DNA of 64,000 bases from an uncultured Bacteroides sp. (GTDB taxonomy: Bacteria; Bacteroidota; Bacteroidia; Bacteroidales; Bacteroidaceae): positions 1 to 64,000 of the forward strand of contig NZ_CAUCSQ010000016.1 of the NCBI RefSeq assembly GCF_958445495.1, given 5' to 3'. The notes below the pieces were generated by a model, which saw only the letters and a list, made by a program, of their open reading frames with translations, did no database searches and was not told the DNA's origin. This document shows, piece by piece, positions 50,889 through 59,368 of the stretch. The position numbers were made by a program, and so were the translations under genes. Each line of letters begins with the position of its first letter. The stretch's first letter is position 1.

Positions 50889-52599
50889 TCGGTTTTATAT
50901 CCTCTATTTGAAGTTGGACTTCGCCACGCTTGTGCGTGTTCTCCTCAATGGTGTAACAAATGTCGAACGAACGTTTGGTCTTGATGTAACGCACGTGTGA
51001 GCTTTGTCCGAACGCAATGCCGTTCATCACGTTGTTTGATTTGTTATCGACCAGCTCCAGTTTGATATGCTCCTGGTCGCGGCCTACGACTTTACTCGTA
51101 CCGTAGTCATATACGTGGTGTGTACAAAACACCGGCTTCGTGTTATCCGGACCGAAAGGATTGAACTTTTTCAGGTCGTTGAAGAACTTGGACGTAATGT
51201 CTCTGAAGTCGATTTCAGCATCGATGTCAATCACAGCACTGGTCTGTTCGGGCAGGATATGTTGCGATACGAATTCTTCGAACCGGCGGGTGAAAGCTTC
51301 CACATTCTCCACTTTCATGGACAGGCCGGCGGCATACGTATGCCCGCCGAAGTTTTCCAGCAGGTCGCGGCAGTATTCGATTGCCTTGTACACGTCAAAA
51401 CCGGAAACGGAACGCGCTGAGCCGGTTGCCATGTCGTCTGTCCGCGTCAGGACGACGGCGGGACGGTAATAGACTTCTGTCAGTCGGGACGCTACGATGC
51501 CGATAACCCCTTTGTGCCACTCTTCGTTGTAGAGTACAATGGAACGCCGTTCCGCCAGTCCTTCCAGGTTGGCGACGATATGGTTCGCCTCTTCGGTCAT
51601 GCTTTTGTCAAGGTCTTTGCGGGTTTCGTTGTATTGGTTGATTTGTCCCGCTTTCTCCAACGCGGCGGAGAAATCCTTTTCTGTAAGCAGATCTACCGCC
51701 TCTTTTCCGTTCTGGATACGTCCCGACGCATTGATGCGCGGCCCGATTTTGAACACGATGTCGCTCACTGTGATTTCTCGTTCGGAAAGCCCGCATACAT
51801 CGATGATTGCCTTCATTCCGACGCTGGGGTTGCCGTTCAGTTGTTTCAGCCCATGAAAAGCGAGAATACGGTTTTCGCCCATGATGGGAACAATGTCCGA
51901 AGCGATGCTGACCGCTACCAAATCAAGCAGGGGAATCAGGTGGTGGAACTCAATGCCGTTGTTGATGGCAAATGCCTGCATGAACTTGAATCCGACACCA
52001 CAACCGGAAAGGTGCGTGTACGGATATGTGTTGTCCAGGCGTTTCGCGTTCAGGATAGCTACGGCGGGAGGGAGAATGTCATCTGGTACATGGTGGTCGC
52101 AGATGATGAAGTCAATACCCTTTTCTTTGGCATAGGTAATCTCTTCTACGGCTTTGATTCCGCAATCGAGTACGATAATTAATCCCACGCCTGTTTGTGC
52201 GGCGTAGTCCACTCCTTTTCTGGAAATACCATACCCTTCGTTGTAGCGGTCGGGTATGTAGTAATCAAGGTTCGAATAGAACTGTTGAATAAACTTGTAG
52301 ACTAGTGCTACGGCTGTAGTCCCGTCTACGTCATAATCTCCGTAAATCAGAATACGTTCTTTCTTTCCCATCGCCTTGTTCAGACGTTCCACTGCAATAT
52401 CCATGTCGTTCATCAAGAACGGATCATGCAGGTCGGGCAATTGCGGGCGGAAAAACTTCTTGGCGTCTGCCGCCTCGGTGATTCCCCGCTGTACCAGAAG
52501 TCGTCCGAGTATTGGGCTAATTCCCAATTCTCGAGTCAATGTCCGGCTTGTCTCTGCCTGTTCGGGTGTAATGGGTCGATAATTCCATCTGTGATTCAT
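50881..52599 (-). CDS. recJ: Single-stranded-DNA-specific exonuclease RecJ
   Basis: A 572-residue 5'-3' ssDNA exonuclease of the DHH family. The start is ATG 52599 (MNHRWNYRPITPEQAETSRT); the frame is open 16 codons further up. Motifs: RILIYGDYDVDGTTAVALVY (motif I), LIIVLDCGIKA, DFIICDHHVPDDILPPAVA (DHH), HLSGCGVGFKFMQA, KIGPRINASGRIQNG and the DHHA1 GGHTYAAGLSM. The C-terminal OB domain ends VQLQIEDIKPIE. Co-transcription with recQ joins two enzymes of the RecF-type recombination pathway. Confidence 0.96.
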   Translation of the reverse strand: MNHRWNYRPITPEQAETSRTLTRELGISPILGRLLVQRGITEAADAKKFFRPQLPDLHDPFLMNDMDIAVERLNKAMGKKERILIYGDYDVDGTTAVALVYKFIQQFYSNLDYYIPDRYNEGYGISRKGVDYAAQTGVGLIIVLDCGIKAVEEITYAKEKGIDFIICDHHVPDDILPPAVAILNAKRLDNTYPYTHLSGCGVGFKFMQAFAINNGIEFHHLIPLLDLVAVSIASDIVPIMGENRILAFHGLKQLNGNPSVGMKAIIDVCGLSEREITVSDIVFKIGPRINASGRIQNGKEAVDLLTEKDFSAALEKAGQINQYNETRKDLDKSMTEEANHIVANLEGLAERRSIVLYNEEWHKGVIGIVASRLTEVYYRPAVVLTRTDDMATGSARSVSGFDVYKAIEYCRDLLENFGGHTYAAGLSMKVENVEAFTRRFEEFVSQHILPEQTSAVIDIDAEIDFRDITSKFFNDLKKFNPFGPDNTKPVFCTHHVYDYGTSKVVGRDQEHIKLELVDNKSNNVMNGIAFGQSSHVRYIKTKRSFDICYTIEENTHKRGEVQLQIEDIKPIE

Positions 52600-53081
52600 T
52601 TTATATATTGTTTTTTCTTTTTCTTTTCTCAAAGGTTGGAAAGGCACTTCTTCCCAACAAGGGGTAAAAGTACGAAAAAAAGCGGAAGTGGAGGACAGAT
52701 ATGGCGAAAATATTTAGGAGATATGGATTTGGTACGGCTGTACGCAGTGGCAATTTGTGCCCGGTAAGTATCTCCTGCGCGGAATTATTGATTTTCTTTT
52801 TCTTTCCGCTTGTTTGTGGCGGATGTAAGGAAGAAACTTCTTTCTTACCCAGAAAAACGGGGAAGGAACAGGTAGAACATTTTTTTATTCATGGATAACT
52901 TCCCTGACACAGAAGGAAATTGCCAATAGGTAGAAAACGAAAGTATGAACGAAGAAGGGTGAAAAATAACGGAGTACGGTTGAAAATACATTCATATTCT
53001 TTGGGGTGATGTCGTGTCGGGATAGAGAAAAGCGGCTTTATCTGCCAGAAGGGATGGGTAAAATGTAAATCCTCCTTTCGA
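52600..53081. other. 482-nt stretch without a convincing gene
   Basis: It lies between divergently placed ends of recJ (promoter side) and the thioesterase gene (3' side). Near recJ there is a TACTTTTA box on the minus strand that resembles a -7 element. On the plus strand a short frame (to 52898) encodes a hydrophobic stretch followed by VCGGCKEETSFLPRKTGKEQ, which looks like the start of a lipoprotein that stops after about 25 further residues; it may be a gene remnant or chance. Nothing else is recognised. Confidence 0.4.
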
Positions 53082-53513
53082 TTACTTTTTTTGCAGGTTC
53101 CTTCCTTCGAACTTACAGATTGCTTCTATCCATTCTTTTGTCAATGGGATGGATTCGTGCTTTTCAAGGTCGAAGGTTACCATGACCGATTTGCAGATAC
53201 ATTTGATTTCGTCCGTTTGCGTGTCGATTACCCGTTGAATCAGATGGAAGCTTTTGGTTCCGATTTTAGAAACGGCAGTTTGTACGGCGATATGGTCCGA
53301 TGCGAAGATTTGCTTTACGAAATCGGCTTCAATATGCACTACGACAATTCCTGTCTTTTCCCAGTCCACTCCGGGACATACGGAAGCGAAATATTCGGTT
53401 TTCCCCAAATCGTAAAAAGAGAAATATACGGTATTGTTGACGTGACCGAATTTGTCTACATCATTAAAGCGCAATTGGATAGGTAATGTGTGATGAAATA
53501 CGATTTCTTCCAT
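53082..53513 (-). CDS. Acyl-CoA thioesterase (hotdog fold, 4HBT type)
   Basis: A 143-residue single hotdog-domain protein. It has the 4HBT signature HTLPIQLRFNDVDKFGHVNN (catalytic Asp in NDVDKFGHVNN), then TVYFSFYDLGKTEYF and VVVHIEADFVKQIFASDHIA, ending in a short helix. It hydrolyses acyl-CoA thioesters; the chain preference cannot be told. A TATCTTTG -7 element lies upstream on the minus strand. No operon partners. Confidence 0.9.
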   Translation of the reverse strand: MEEIVFHHTLPIQLRFNDVDKFGHVNNTVYFSFYDLGKTEYFASVCPGVDWEKTGIVVVHIEADFVKQIFASDHIAVQTAVSKIGTKSFHLIQRVIDTQTDEIKCICKSVMVTFDLEKHESIPLTKEWIEAICKFEGRNLQKK

Positions 53514-53581
53514 TGTTTTCTCTTAAACGTTTTAAATTCGATACCAAAACAGCACTTTTGCTTTCTTGTTTGAAATCGGAG

Positions 53582-53589
53582 CAAAGATA
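53582..53589 (-). promoter_or_regulatory. Putative -7 element of the thioesterase gene
   Basis: Minus-strand TATCTTTG matches TAnnTTTG, about 70 nt before the ATG; -33 is not clear. Confidence 0.4.
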
Positions 53590-53686
53590 GATATTTTCCG
53601 GTCACTCTGTTTTCGGGGATAAGAAAGAAAATAGTTAATAAAAGTTTAATAGGCGACGGTAGGGATGATAGGTGCTCGCATCTGGT

Positions 53687-53737
53687 ATTGTGGAATTCCG
53701 TCTGTTGACCTGTGGAATTTTTACACAGTTCCACAAT
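53687..53737. repeat. Three-box inverted repeat upstream of susC
   Basis: attgtggaa (53687-53695) and tgtggaa (53711-53717) are direct copies; ttccacaat (53729-53737) is their inverse. The second and third form a hairpin with a 11-nt loop, and the first and third are perfect 9-bp complements. A separate palindrome ccctcc-t-ggaggg follows (53741-53753). They lie in the 359-nt gene-free stretch 53514-53872 before the SusC gene and are candidate regulator sites. Confidence 0.55.
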
Positions 53738-53872
53738 TTTCCCTCCTGGAGGGCACCGGCATTCCTTTTTTATTTATTGGATGATTAATAAGTTGATAAT
53801 CAAATTATTGAATGATAATTTTTATTATATCTTGTTGATTTTTGGCACAAAGATTGTTAAAAGAAAAAAGTA

Positions 53873-56800
53873 ATGAACTCTCATAATCAGTCAAAACTTA
53901 AATCAGTCATGGAAGTAATAAAGAAAAGCAAATGGTTGTTATGCATTCTTTTTATGTCGCTTTTGCCGTCCGTTGTATCCGCGCAAATGCCTTCTGCTGC
54001 TGAAGAGCGGCCGGCAGAACCGGAAGAGGTGTTGGAAGGCGGTGAAAAGACCATAAAGGGAGTCATTAATGACGAACAGGGAGAAACCATTATCGGGGCT
54101 TCTATTTTAGTGAAAGGCGAAGAGACGGGAACCACCAGTGACATAAACGGAAGATTCACGTTGAAGGCTCGTGTGGGGGCGACACTTGTTATTTCCTACA
54201 TGGGCTATAATACGCAGGAGATAAAAGTGAGGAGGAGGTCCAATCTTCAGATTGTGCTGAAGGAAGATAACCAGTTGCTCGACGAGGTAGTAGTGGTGGG
54301 ATACGGAACAGTCAAGAAAAGCGATTTGACGGGTTCCGTTTCTGGCGTATCGACCCGGCAATTCAAGAACCAACCTGTGAAGCGGGTTGAAAATATCCTT
54401 CAAGGCCGTACACCCGGCGTGGAAGTCACTGCGATAAGCGGTGTGCCCGGAGCCAGCATGAAGGTGCGCGTGCGCGGTACGACCTCTATCAACAAGAGCA
54501 GCGATCCTTTATATGTGATAGACGGGATTATCTCTTCCAGCGGTCTGGACGGTATCAATCCGTCGGATATCCAGTCTATGGAAGTTTTGAAAGATGCTTC
54601 TTCCACCGCCATTTACGGTTCGCGCGGTTCGAACGGGGTTATCTTAATCACCACTAAAGGTGGTAGCGAAGGGAAAGCTAGTGTCACGTTCGACGCATCT
54701 GTCGGCCTTTCTACTGTCAGGAAACAGTATGACTTGCTGAACGCATACGAATATGCGACGGCACTGAACGACATCCGGGGCTCGTCTACCATATCGAGCG
54801 AAGATTTGGCGGCTTATCAAAACGGGACAAAAGGGATAAATTGGACAGACCTTATCACCCATACGGGAGTAACGCAGGATTACAGGTTGAGTATTTCGGG
54901 AGGAAACGCCAAGGTGAAATACCTCGTTTCGGGAAATGTGTTGGACCAAGAAGCGGTTACTATCATGACGGACTATAAACGTTATGGAGTCAGGACGAAC
55001 ATTGATGCAGATGTGAAGCCGTGGCTGACTATATCGGCCAAGATGAACGCTACCAGCATACACAAACATAATGACGGTGCGAACTGGTTGCATGTCACTA
55101 ATTTCTCACCCACTATGGAGATGAAGGACCCGGAAACCGGCGTGTACAACAAAGACCCGTACAACATAGCCAATGGTTCGAACCCCTATGGCGAGCTGAT
55201 GGTAAACTACAGCGATAGTTACAGTTACAACTTGAATGCGAATCTGACGTTCCTGTTTAAAATCATGAAGGGGCTGACGCTTTCGGTGCAGGGAGGTTAT
55301 GATTACGACCACAGTCCTTCTTATTCGTTCAAGTCGAAGTTGGAGTCTCCGGGAGCAATCAACAGTATGAGCAATACCAGTAGCTTGCACAACTACTGGC
55401 AGAATACAAACAATCTGACATGGCAGAGGCAGTTCGGCGACCATAGTGTAACAGCGATGGCGGTATGGGAGATAAGCCGTTCATGGGATACGAGCCTGCA
55501 GGGAAACGGCTCCAATTTGAATAATGAGAGCGTGGGGTATTGGAATATTGCTAACGCTTCCATACGGAACGCCAGTAATTCATATACGGAAGCATCTCTG
55601 GCTTCCGGAATCGTACGTGCCAACTATGATTACAAGAAACGCTATTTCATCACGGCAGCATTGAGAGCCGACGGTTCTTCTAAATTCCAGGGAAACAATA
55701 AATGGGGATATTTCCCGTCGGCTGCGGTGGCTTGGGATATTGCGAAGGAAGGTTTTATGAGTGATCAACATGTACTTGAACAATTAAAACTCAGAGGTAG
55801 TTTCGGTGTGACCGGAAATCAGGATATTTCTTCCTATAGTACGCTAGGTATGCTGTCGGGCGTGTCTTATGGTTGGGGAACTTCCAATGCCTATACCGGA
55901 TATTGGGGAAACCAGTTTCCTACGCCCGACATCACTTGGGAAAAGACTTACCAGTATGACGTGGGGATGGATTTGAGCTTGGGAGGGTTCAATATCACCG
56001 TTGACTGGTTTAAGAAGATGACTAAGGATTTGCTTTTCCAGAAGCAAGTGCCTAAGTATAACGGAGGCGGCACTTATTGGGTCAATCAGGGCGAGTTGAG
56101 CAATACGGGAGTCGAATTCTCAGTCAATACGTTCCCCGTGAAAGGGGCGGTGACTTGGGAGACGAACTTCAATGCGGCTTACGTGAAGAATGAGGTGACA
56201 GATCTTGCCGGTAATGATTTTGTACTTACTGCCAATTACAGTGATTTAGGAGGTGCGATGCAGATTATGAAACCCGGCTATCCGATGGGTTCTTTCTATG
56301 TGTATCAGTGGAAGGGCTTTGATGACAAGGGAGCCAACCTTTATCAGAAGGCAGACGGCAGTCTGACAACCGACCCGACTTCCGAGGATTTGGTAGTGAA
56401 GGGGCAGGCCAGCCCGAAATGGACATTGGGATGGAATAATACCATCACTTGGCGAAACTGGACACTGAATATTTTCTTCAACGCTGCCACCGGATACAAC
56501 CGATTGAACATAAGCCGTTTCATGGCTGCTTCAATGACAGGTAATTCTCGGTTTATCACTTTGAGGGATGCATATTTTAAAGGTTGGGATTATGTGGGCA
56601 ATAAGGCGGATGCTGCCTATCCGAGCCTTACCAATACGGATAGCAAGAACTACGCGAATTCGGATTTCTGGCTGGAGGATGCTTCTTTTGTCAAATTGAA
56701 GAATGTTAGTATCTCGTATCATATCCCTAGGCGGGTATTGAAGTTTGCGAGCGTACAGTTGTCCGTGAGTGCGCAGGACCTCTTTACAATCACCCGCTAT

Positions 56801-56902
56801 AAGGGAATGGACCCGGAAGTCTACACGAGTTATGACGGGTTGGATTATGGAGCTTATCCGATACCGCGTACCATTACATTCGGAGCTAAAATAAGATTCT
56901 AA
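53873..56902 (+). CDS. SusC/RagA-family TonB-dependent outer-membrane transporter
   Basis: This 1009-residue protein imports oligosaccharides or other large nutrients with its SusD partner. The signal peptide ends PSVVSAQ (about residue 38); the ATG at 53909 (MEVIKKSKW) is an equally good start. An acidic spacer (EERPAEPEEVLEGG) is followed by a carboxypeptidase-regulatory-like domain (about 60-135, IKGVINDEQGETIIGASILV), the TonB box/plug start LDEVVVVGYGTVKKSDLTGS, plug motifs GRTPGVEVTAIS and DASSTAIYGSRGSNGVILI, and a barrel ending ITFGAKIRF. There is no STN domain, so it is not of the anti-sigma-signalling type. Substrate unknown. Confidence 0.96.
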   Translation: MNSHNQSKLKSVMEVIKKSKWLLCILFMSLLPSVVSAQMPSAAEERPAEPEEVLEGGEKTIKGVINDEQGETIIGASILVKGEETGTTSDINGRFTLKARVGATLVISYMGYNTQEIKVRRRSNLQIVLKEDNQLLDEVVVVGYGTVKKSDLTGSVSGVSTRQFKNQPVKRVENILQGRTPGVEVTAISGVPGASMKVRVRGTTSINKSSDPLYVIDGIISSSGLDGINPSDIQSMEVLKDASSTAIYGSRGSNGVILITTKGGSEGKASVTFDASVGLSTVRKQYDLLNAYEYATALNDIRGSSTISSEDLAAYQNGTKGINWTDLITHTGVTQDYRLSISGGNAKVKYLVSGNVLDQEAVTIMTDYKRYGVRTNIDADVKPWLTISAKMNATSIHKHNDGANWLHVTNFSPTMEMKDPETGVYNKDPYNIANGSNPYGELMVNYSDSYSYNLNANLTFLFKIMKGLTLSVQGGYDYDHSPSYSFKSKLESPGAINSMSNTSSLHNYWQNTNNLTWQRQFGDHSVTAMAVWEISRSWDTSLQGNGSNLNNESVGYWNIANASIRNASNSYTEASLASGIVRANYDYKKRYFITAALRADGSSKFQGNNKWGYFPSAAVAWDIAKEGFMSDQHVLEQLKLRGSFGVTGNQDISSYSTLGMLSGVSYGWGTSNAYTGYWGNQFPTPDITWEKTYQYDVGMDLSLGGFNITVDWFKKMTKDLLFQKQVPKYNGGGTYWVNQGELSNTGVEFSVNTFPVKGAVTWETNFNAAYVKNEVTDLAGNDFVLTANYSDLGGAMQIMKPGYPMGSFYVYQWKGFDDKGANLYQKADGSLTTDPTSEDLVVKGQASPKWTLGWNNTITWRNWTLNIFFNAATGYNRLNISRFMAASMTGNSRFITLRDAYFKGWDYVGNKADAAYPSLTNTDSKNYANSDFWLEDASFVKLKNVSISYHIPRRVLKFASVQLSVSAQDLFTITRYKGMDPEVYTSYDGLDYGAYPIPRTITFGAKIRF

Positions 56903-56924
56903 CCATTGATTATATAGACTAATT

Positions 56925-58541
56925 ATGAAAACGATTTATAATAGATATATGATAAAGATTGGGGTATTCCTTTGTGTTGCCTTGTGTTCGGTTTCTTGCA
57001 GCGATTTTCTTGAGGAGGACCCGAAAGGACAGTTGACGTCGGAGGGTTTTTTCAGCAATAAAGAAGATTTGGACGCTTCGTTGACTGCATTATATTCCGT
57101 AATAGCGACTTCGCAAGCGAGCAATAACCTTTGCGGTACGAATTTTCTGGCAGGCGATGATATTTCTACGCATCCTTCCAGTAACAAGCAGCCGCTCAGG
57201 GAACATGACCAGTTTGACGTAAAAGATAATAATTCCTGGCTGTCCAGTATGTGGGAACAACGTTTCAAGGTTATCAAGGCGGCCAACTTTATTATCAACA
57301 ATGCGGGACGTACTCCCGATGTCTCGGAAGACGAGATTAAGGTTGCCGTCGGGCAGGCGCATTACTGGCGGGCGTATTCTTATTTCTATCTGGTGACGAC
57401 GTGGGGACCTGTACCTGTCATGCTGGAAGAGGAAATCAATTACAATGCTCCGCTGAAATCGGAAGAGGAGGTTTATGAGTTGATTCTGTCCGACTTGAAG
57501 ATTGCCGAGAGTGATTGTCCTGTGATGTATGACAAGGAGCCTTATGCGAGGAACGGGATTAATATAGCCGTAAGCAAGGGAGCCGTGAAGGCGACTATGG
57601 CGTATGTCTATATGTGCATGGCGGGATGGCCGCTCAACAAAGGGCAGGAATATTATAAGTTGGCTGCTTCCAAAGCCAGGGAAGTGATTGACGGGGTAGA
57701 GAACGGGACTTATTATTACGACCTACTGGAAGAGTACAGCCAAGTATATTCATGGGAATACAACAATAGTAATAAAGAGTTGTTGTTGGGTATTTATTAT
57801 AACAGGGACCAGACCAATCAGTCCGCTCCCTTGACCGATTTCCTCCAAGACATGAAACAAGGAGGATGGGGAGATACAAACGGAGAGATTAATTTCTGGC
57901 TGAAATTTCCGGAGGGGCCTCGCAAGGATGCTACTTATTTCCCGAAAATCATGCTTAACGATGGGGAACTTCATGACTGGTGGGAAGACACTGACCCGCC
58001 TTCCCGCGAGGTGGTTGCACCTGTTTTCATGAAGACTGTTGAAGGGGCTGTTCGTGGAACGGAATTTGACTATACCGACCCTGCTATGGTGAATGCAGCA
58101 GGTGAAAAAACTTTTCAGTTGATACGACTCTCGCAGGTATATTGCTGGTATGCCGAAGCGGTAGGGCGTTCCGGAGAGGTTAATGCAAAAGCTGTGGAAG
58201 TATTGAATAAGGTACGTAACAGGGCGGACGGTGAAGAGAGTAACAGATACAGCATATCAATGACTCCGGAGAAATTAGCAGAAGCCGGGTACAATGAACA
58301 CGGCTGGGAAATAGCCGGATATTATTGGGGAGGTATTGCAAGCAGGGCAAGGGATATGTTCAGGATGTACCGCTATAAGGAGCATTTTGAATTCCGTAAG
58401 GAGAATCCGGAACTTACGGTGGCACCCGGAGTGAAAAGAAAAGAAATCGTACCGGTGACGGGTACATGGGACGACAGCAAAATGTATGTTCCTTATCCTT
58501 ATGAGGATGTAATTCTAAATCCAAACCTAAAACGTAACTGA
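56925..58541 (+). CDS. SusD/RagB-family nutrient-binding lipoprotein
   Basis: A 538-residue surface lipoprotein that caps the SusC transporter. The lipobox CSVSC gives Cys25, followed by SDFLEEDPKGQLTSEGFFSN, a typical SusD mature start. The helical TPR-like core includes AVGQAHYWRAYSYFYLVTTWGPVPVM and the C-terminal RagB half includes QLIRLSQVYCWYAEAVGRSG, ending YPYEDVILNPNLKRN. It starts 22 nt after susC. No glycoside hydrolase, sulfatase or ECF regulator gene is adjacent, so this is an orphan pair and its substrate cannot be inferred. Confidence 0.95.
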   Translation: MKTIYNRYMIKIGVFLCVALCSVSCSDFLEEDPKGQLTSEGFFSNKEDLDASLTALYSVIATSQASNNLCGTNFLAGDDISTHPSSNKQPLREHDQFDVKDNNSWLSSMWEQRFKVIKAANFIINNAGRTPDVSEDEIKVAVGQAHYWRAYSYFYLVTTWGPVPVMLEEEINYNAPLKSEEEVYELILSDLKIAESDCPVMYDKEPYARNGINIAVSKGAVKATMAYVYMCMAGWPLNKGQEYYKLAASKAREVIDGVENGTYYYDLLEEYSQVYSWEYNNSNKELLLGIYYNRDQTNQSAPLTDFLQDMKQGGWGDTNGEINFWLKFPEGPRKDATYFPKIMLNDGELHDWWEDTDPPSREVVAPVFMKTVEGAVRGTEFDYTDPAMVNAAGEKTFQLIRLSQVYCWYAEAVGRSGEVNAKAVEVLNKVRNRADGEESNRYSISMTPEKLAEAGYNEHGWEIAGYYWGGIASRARDMFRMYRYKEHFEFRKENPELTVAPGVKRKEIVPVTGTWDDSKMYVPYPYEDVILNPNLKRN

Positions 58542-58583
58542 CCTTATAAAAATACGATTCTTAAGATTATCTGTTTGTCATGT

Positions 58584-58627
58584 AAGACGGCGTGGACCTT
58601 TGCATCGGTCTGCGCCGTTTATCTTTT
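58584..58627 (+). terminator. Terminator after susD
   Basis: acggcg (58587-58592) with cgccgt (58613-58618), and inside it gacc (58595-58598) with ggtc (58607-58610), followed by a T-rich tail (tttatctttt). Confidence 0.75.
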
Positions 58628-58742
58628 CAAGACGTGTTTCTTCGAGGAAAACATCTCCTGTTCGCTCTCTGTCTGGCAGGTAGTTCCACCCGTTCTATGG
58701 GTAGTTGATTTAGAAAGGGCGCTTAAAAACGTCTGGATAGAT

Positions 58743-58773
58743 TTTACGGAATGGAATAAAAGTGTTATTTTTG
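58743..58773 (+). promoter_or_regulatory. Promoter of the threonylcarbamoyl-AMP synthase gene
   Basis: -7 TATTTTTG (58766-58773) with TTTT at about 58742-58745, 20 nt upstream; 31 nt before the ATG at 58805. Confidence 0.5.
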
Positions 58774-58804
58774 CCTCTTGTTCTTAACGGAAATTAATCA
58801 AGAA

Positions 58805-59368
58805 ATGATAGAAGATATTAAAAAAGCCTGTCAGGTGATGCGTGAAGGGGGAGTGATTCTTTACCCTACTGATACTGTATGGGGGATAGGTTGTGACGCC
58901 ACTAACGAGGAAGCAGTGCGACGGGTGTATGAGATAAAAAAACGCGCTGATAGCAAAGCGCTGTTGGTGCTGGTGGATACGCCCGTAAAGGTAGATTTTT
59001 ATGTGAAGGATGTTCCCGACGTGGCATGGGAGTTGATGGAGGTGGCGGATAAACCGCTGACGATTATCTATTCCGGTGCCCGCAACCTGGCTCCGAACTT
59101 GCTCGCGGAAGACGGAAGCATAGGTATCCGTGTAACGGATGAGCTCTTTTCCAAACGGCTTTGCCAACAGTTCCGTAAGGCTGTCGTTTCTACGTCTGCT
59201 AACGTCAGCGGCCAGCCGGGGGCTGCCAATTTCAGTGAGATTAGTGATGAAATCAAATCAGCCGTGGACTATGTTGTGGGTTACCGGCAGGATGATATGG
59301 GACGGCCCAAACCGTCTAGTATTATAAAGCTGGATAAGGGGGGAGTGATTAAAATAATTCGCGAATAA
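58805..59368 (+). CDS. L-threonylcarbamoyladenylate synthase (Sua5/YciO/YrdC family)
   Basis: It makes threonylcarbamoyl-AMP for t6A37 in tRNA. The start is ATG 58805 (MIEDIKKACQVMREGGVILY, 187 residues). Seen: LYPTDTVWGIGCDATNEEAV, the basic motif YEIKKRADSKALLVLVDTP, SIGIRVTDELFSKRL and VVSTSANVSGQPGAANFSEI. There is no C-terminal Sua5 domain, so it is the YrdC-like short form. The TAA is immediately followed by the ATG of the chloride channel gene. Confidence 0.93.
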   Translation: MIEDIKKACQVMREGGVILYPTDTVWGIGCDATNEEAVRRVYEIKKRADSKALLVLVDTPVKVDFYVKDVPDVAWELMEVADKPLTIIYSGARNLAPNLLAEDGSIGIRVTDELFSKRLCQQFRKAVVSTSANVSGQPGAANFSEISDEIKSAVDYVVGYRQDDMGRPKPSSIIKLDKGGVIKIIRE

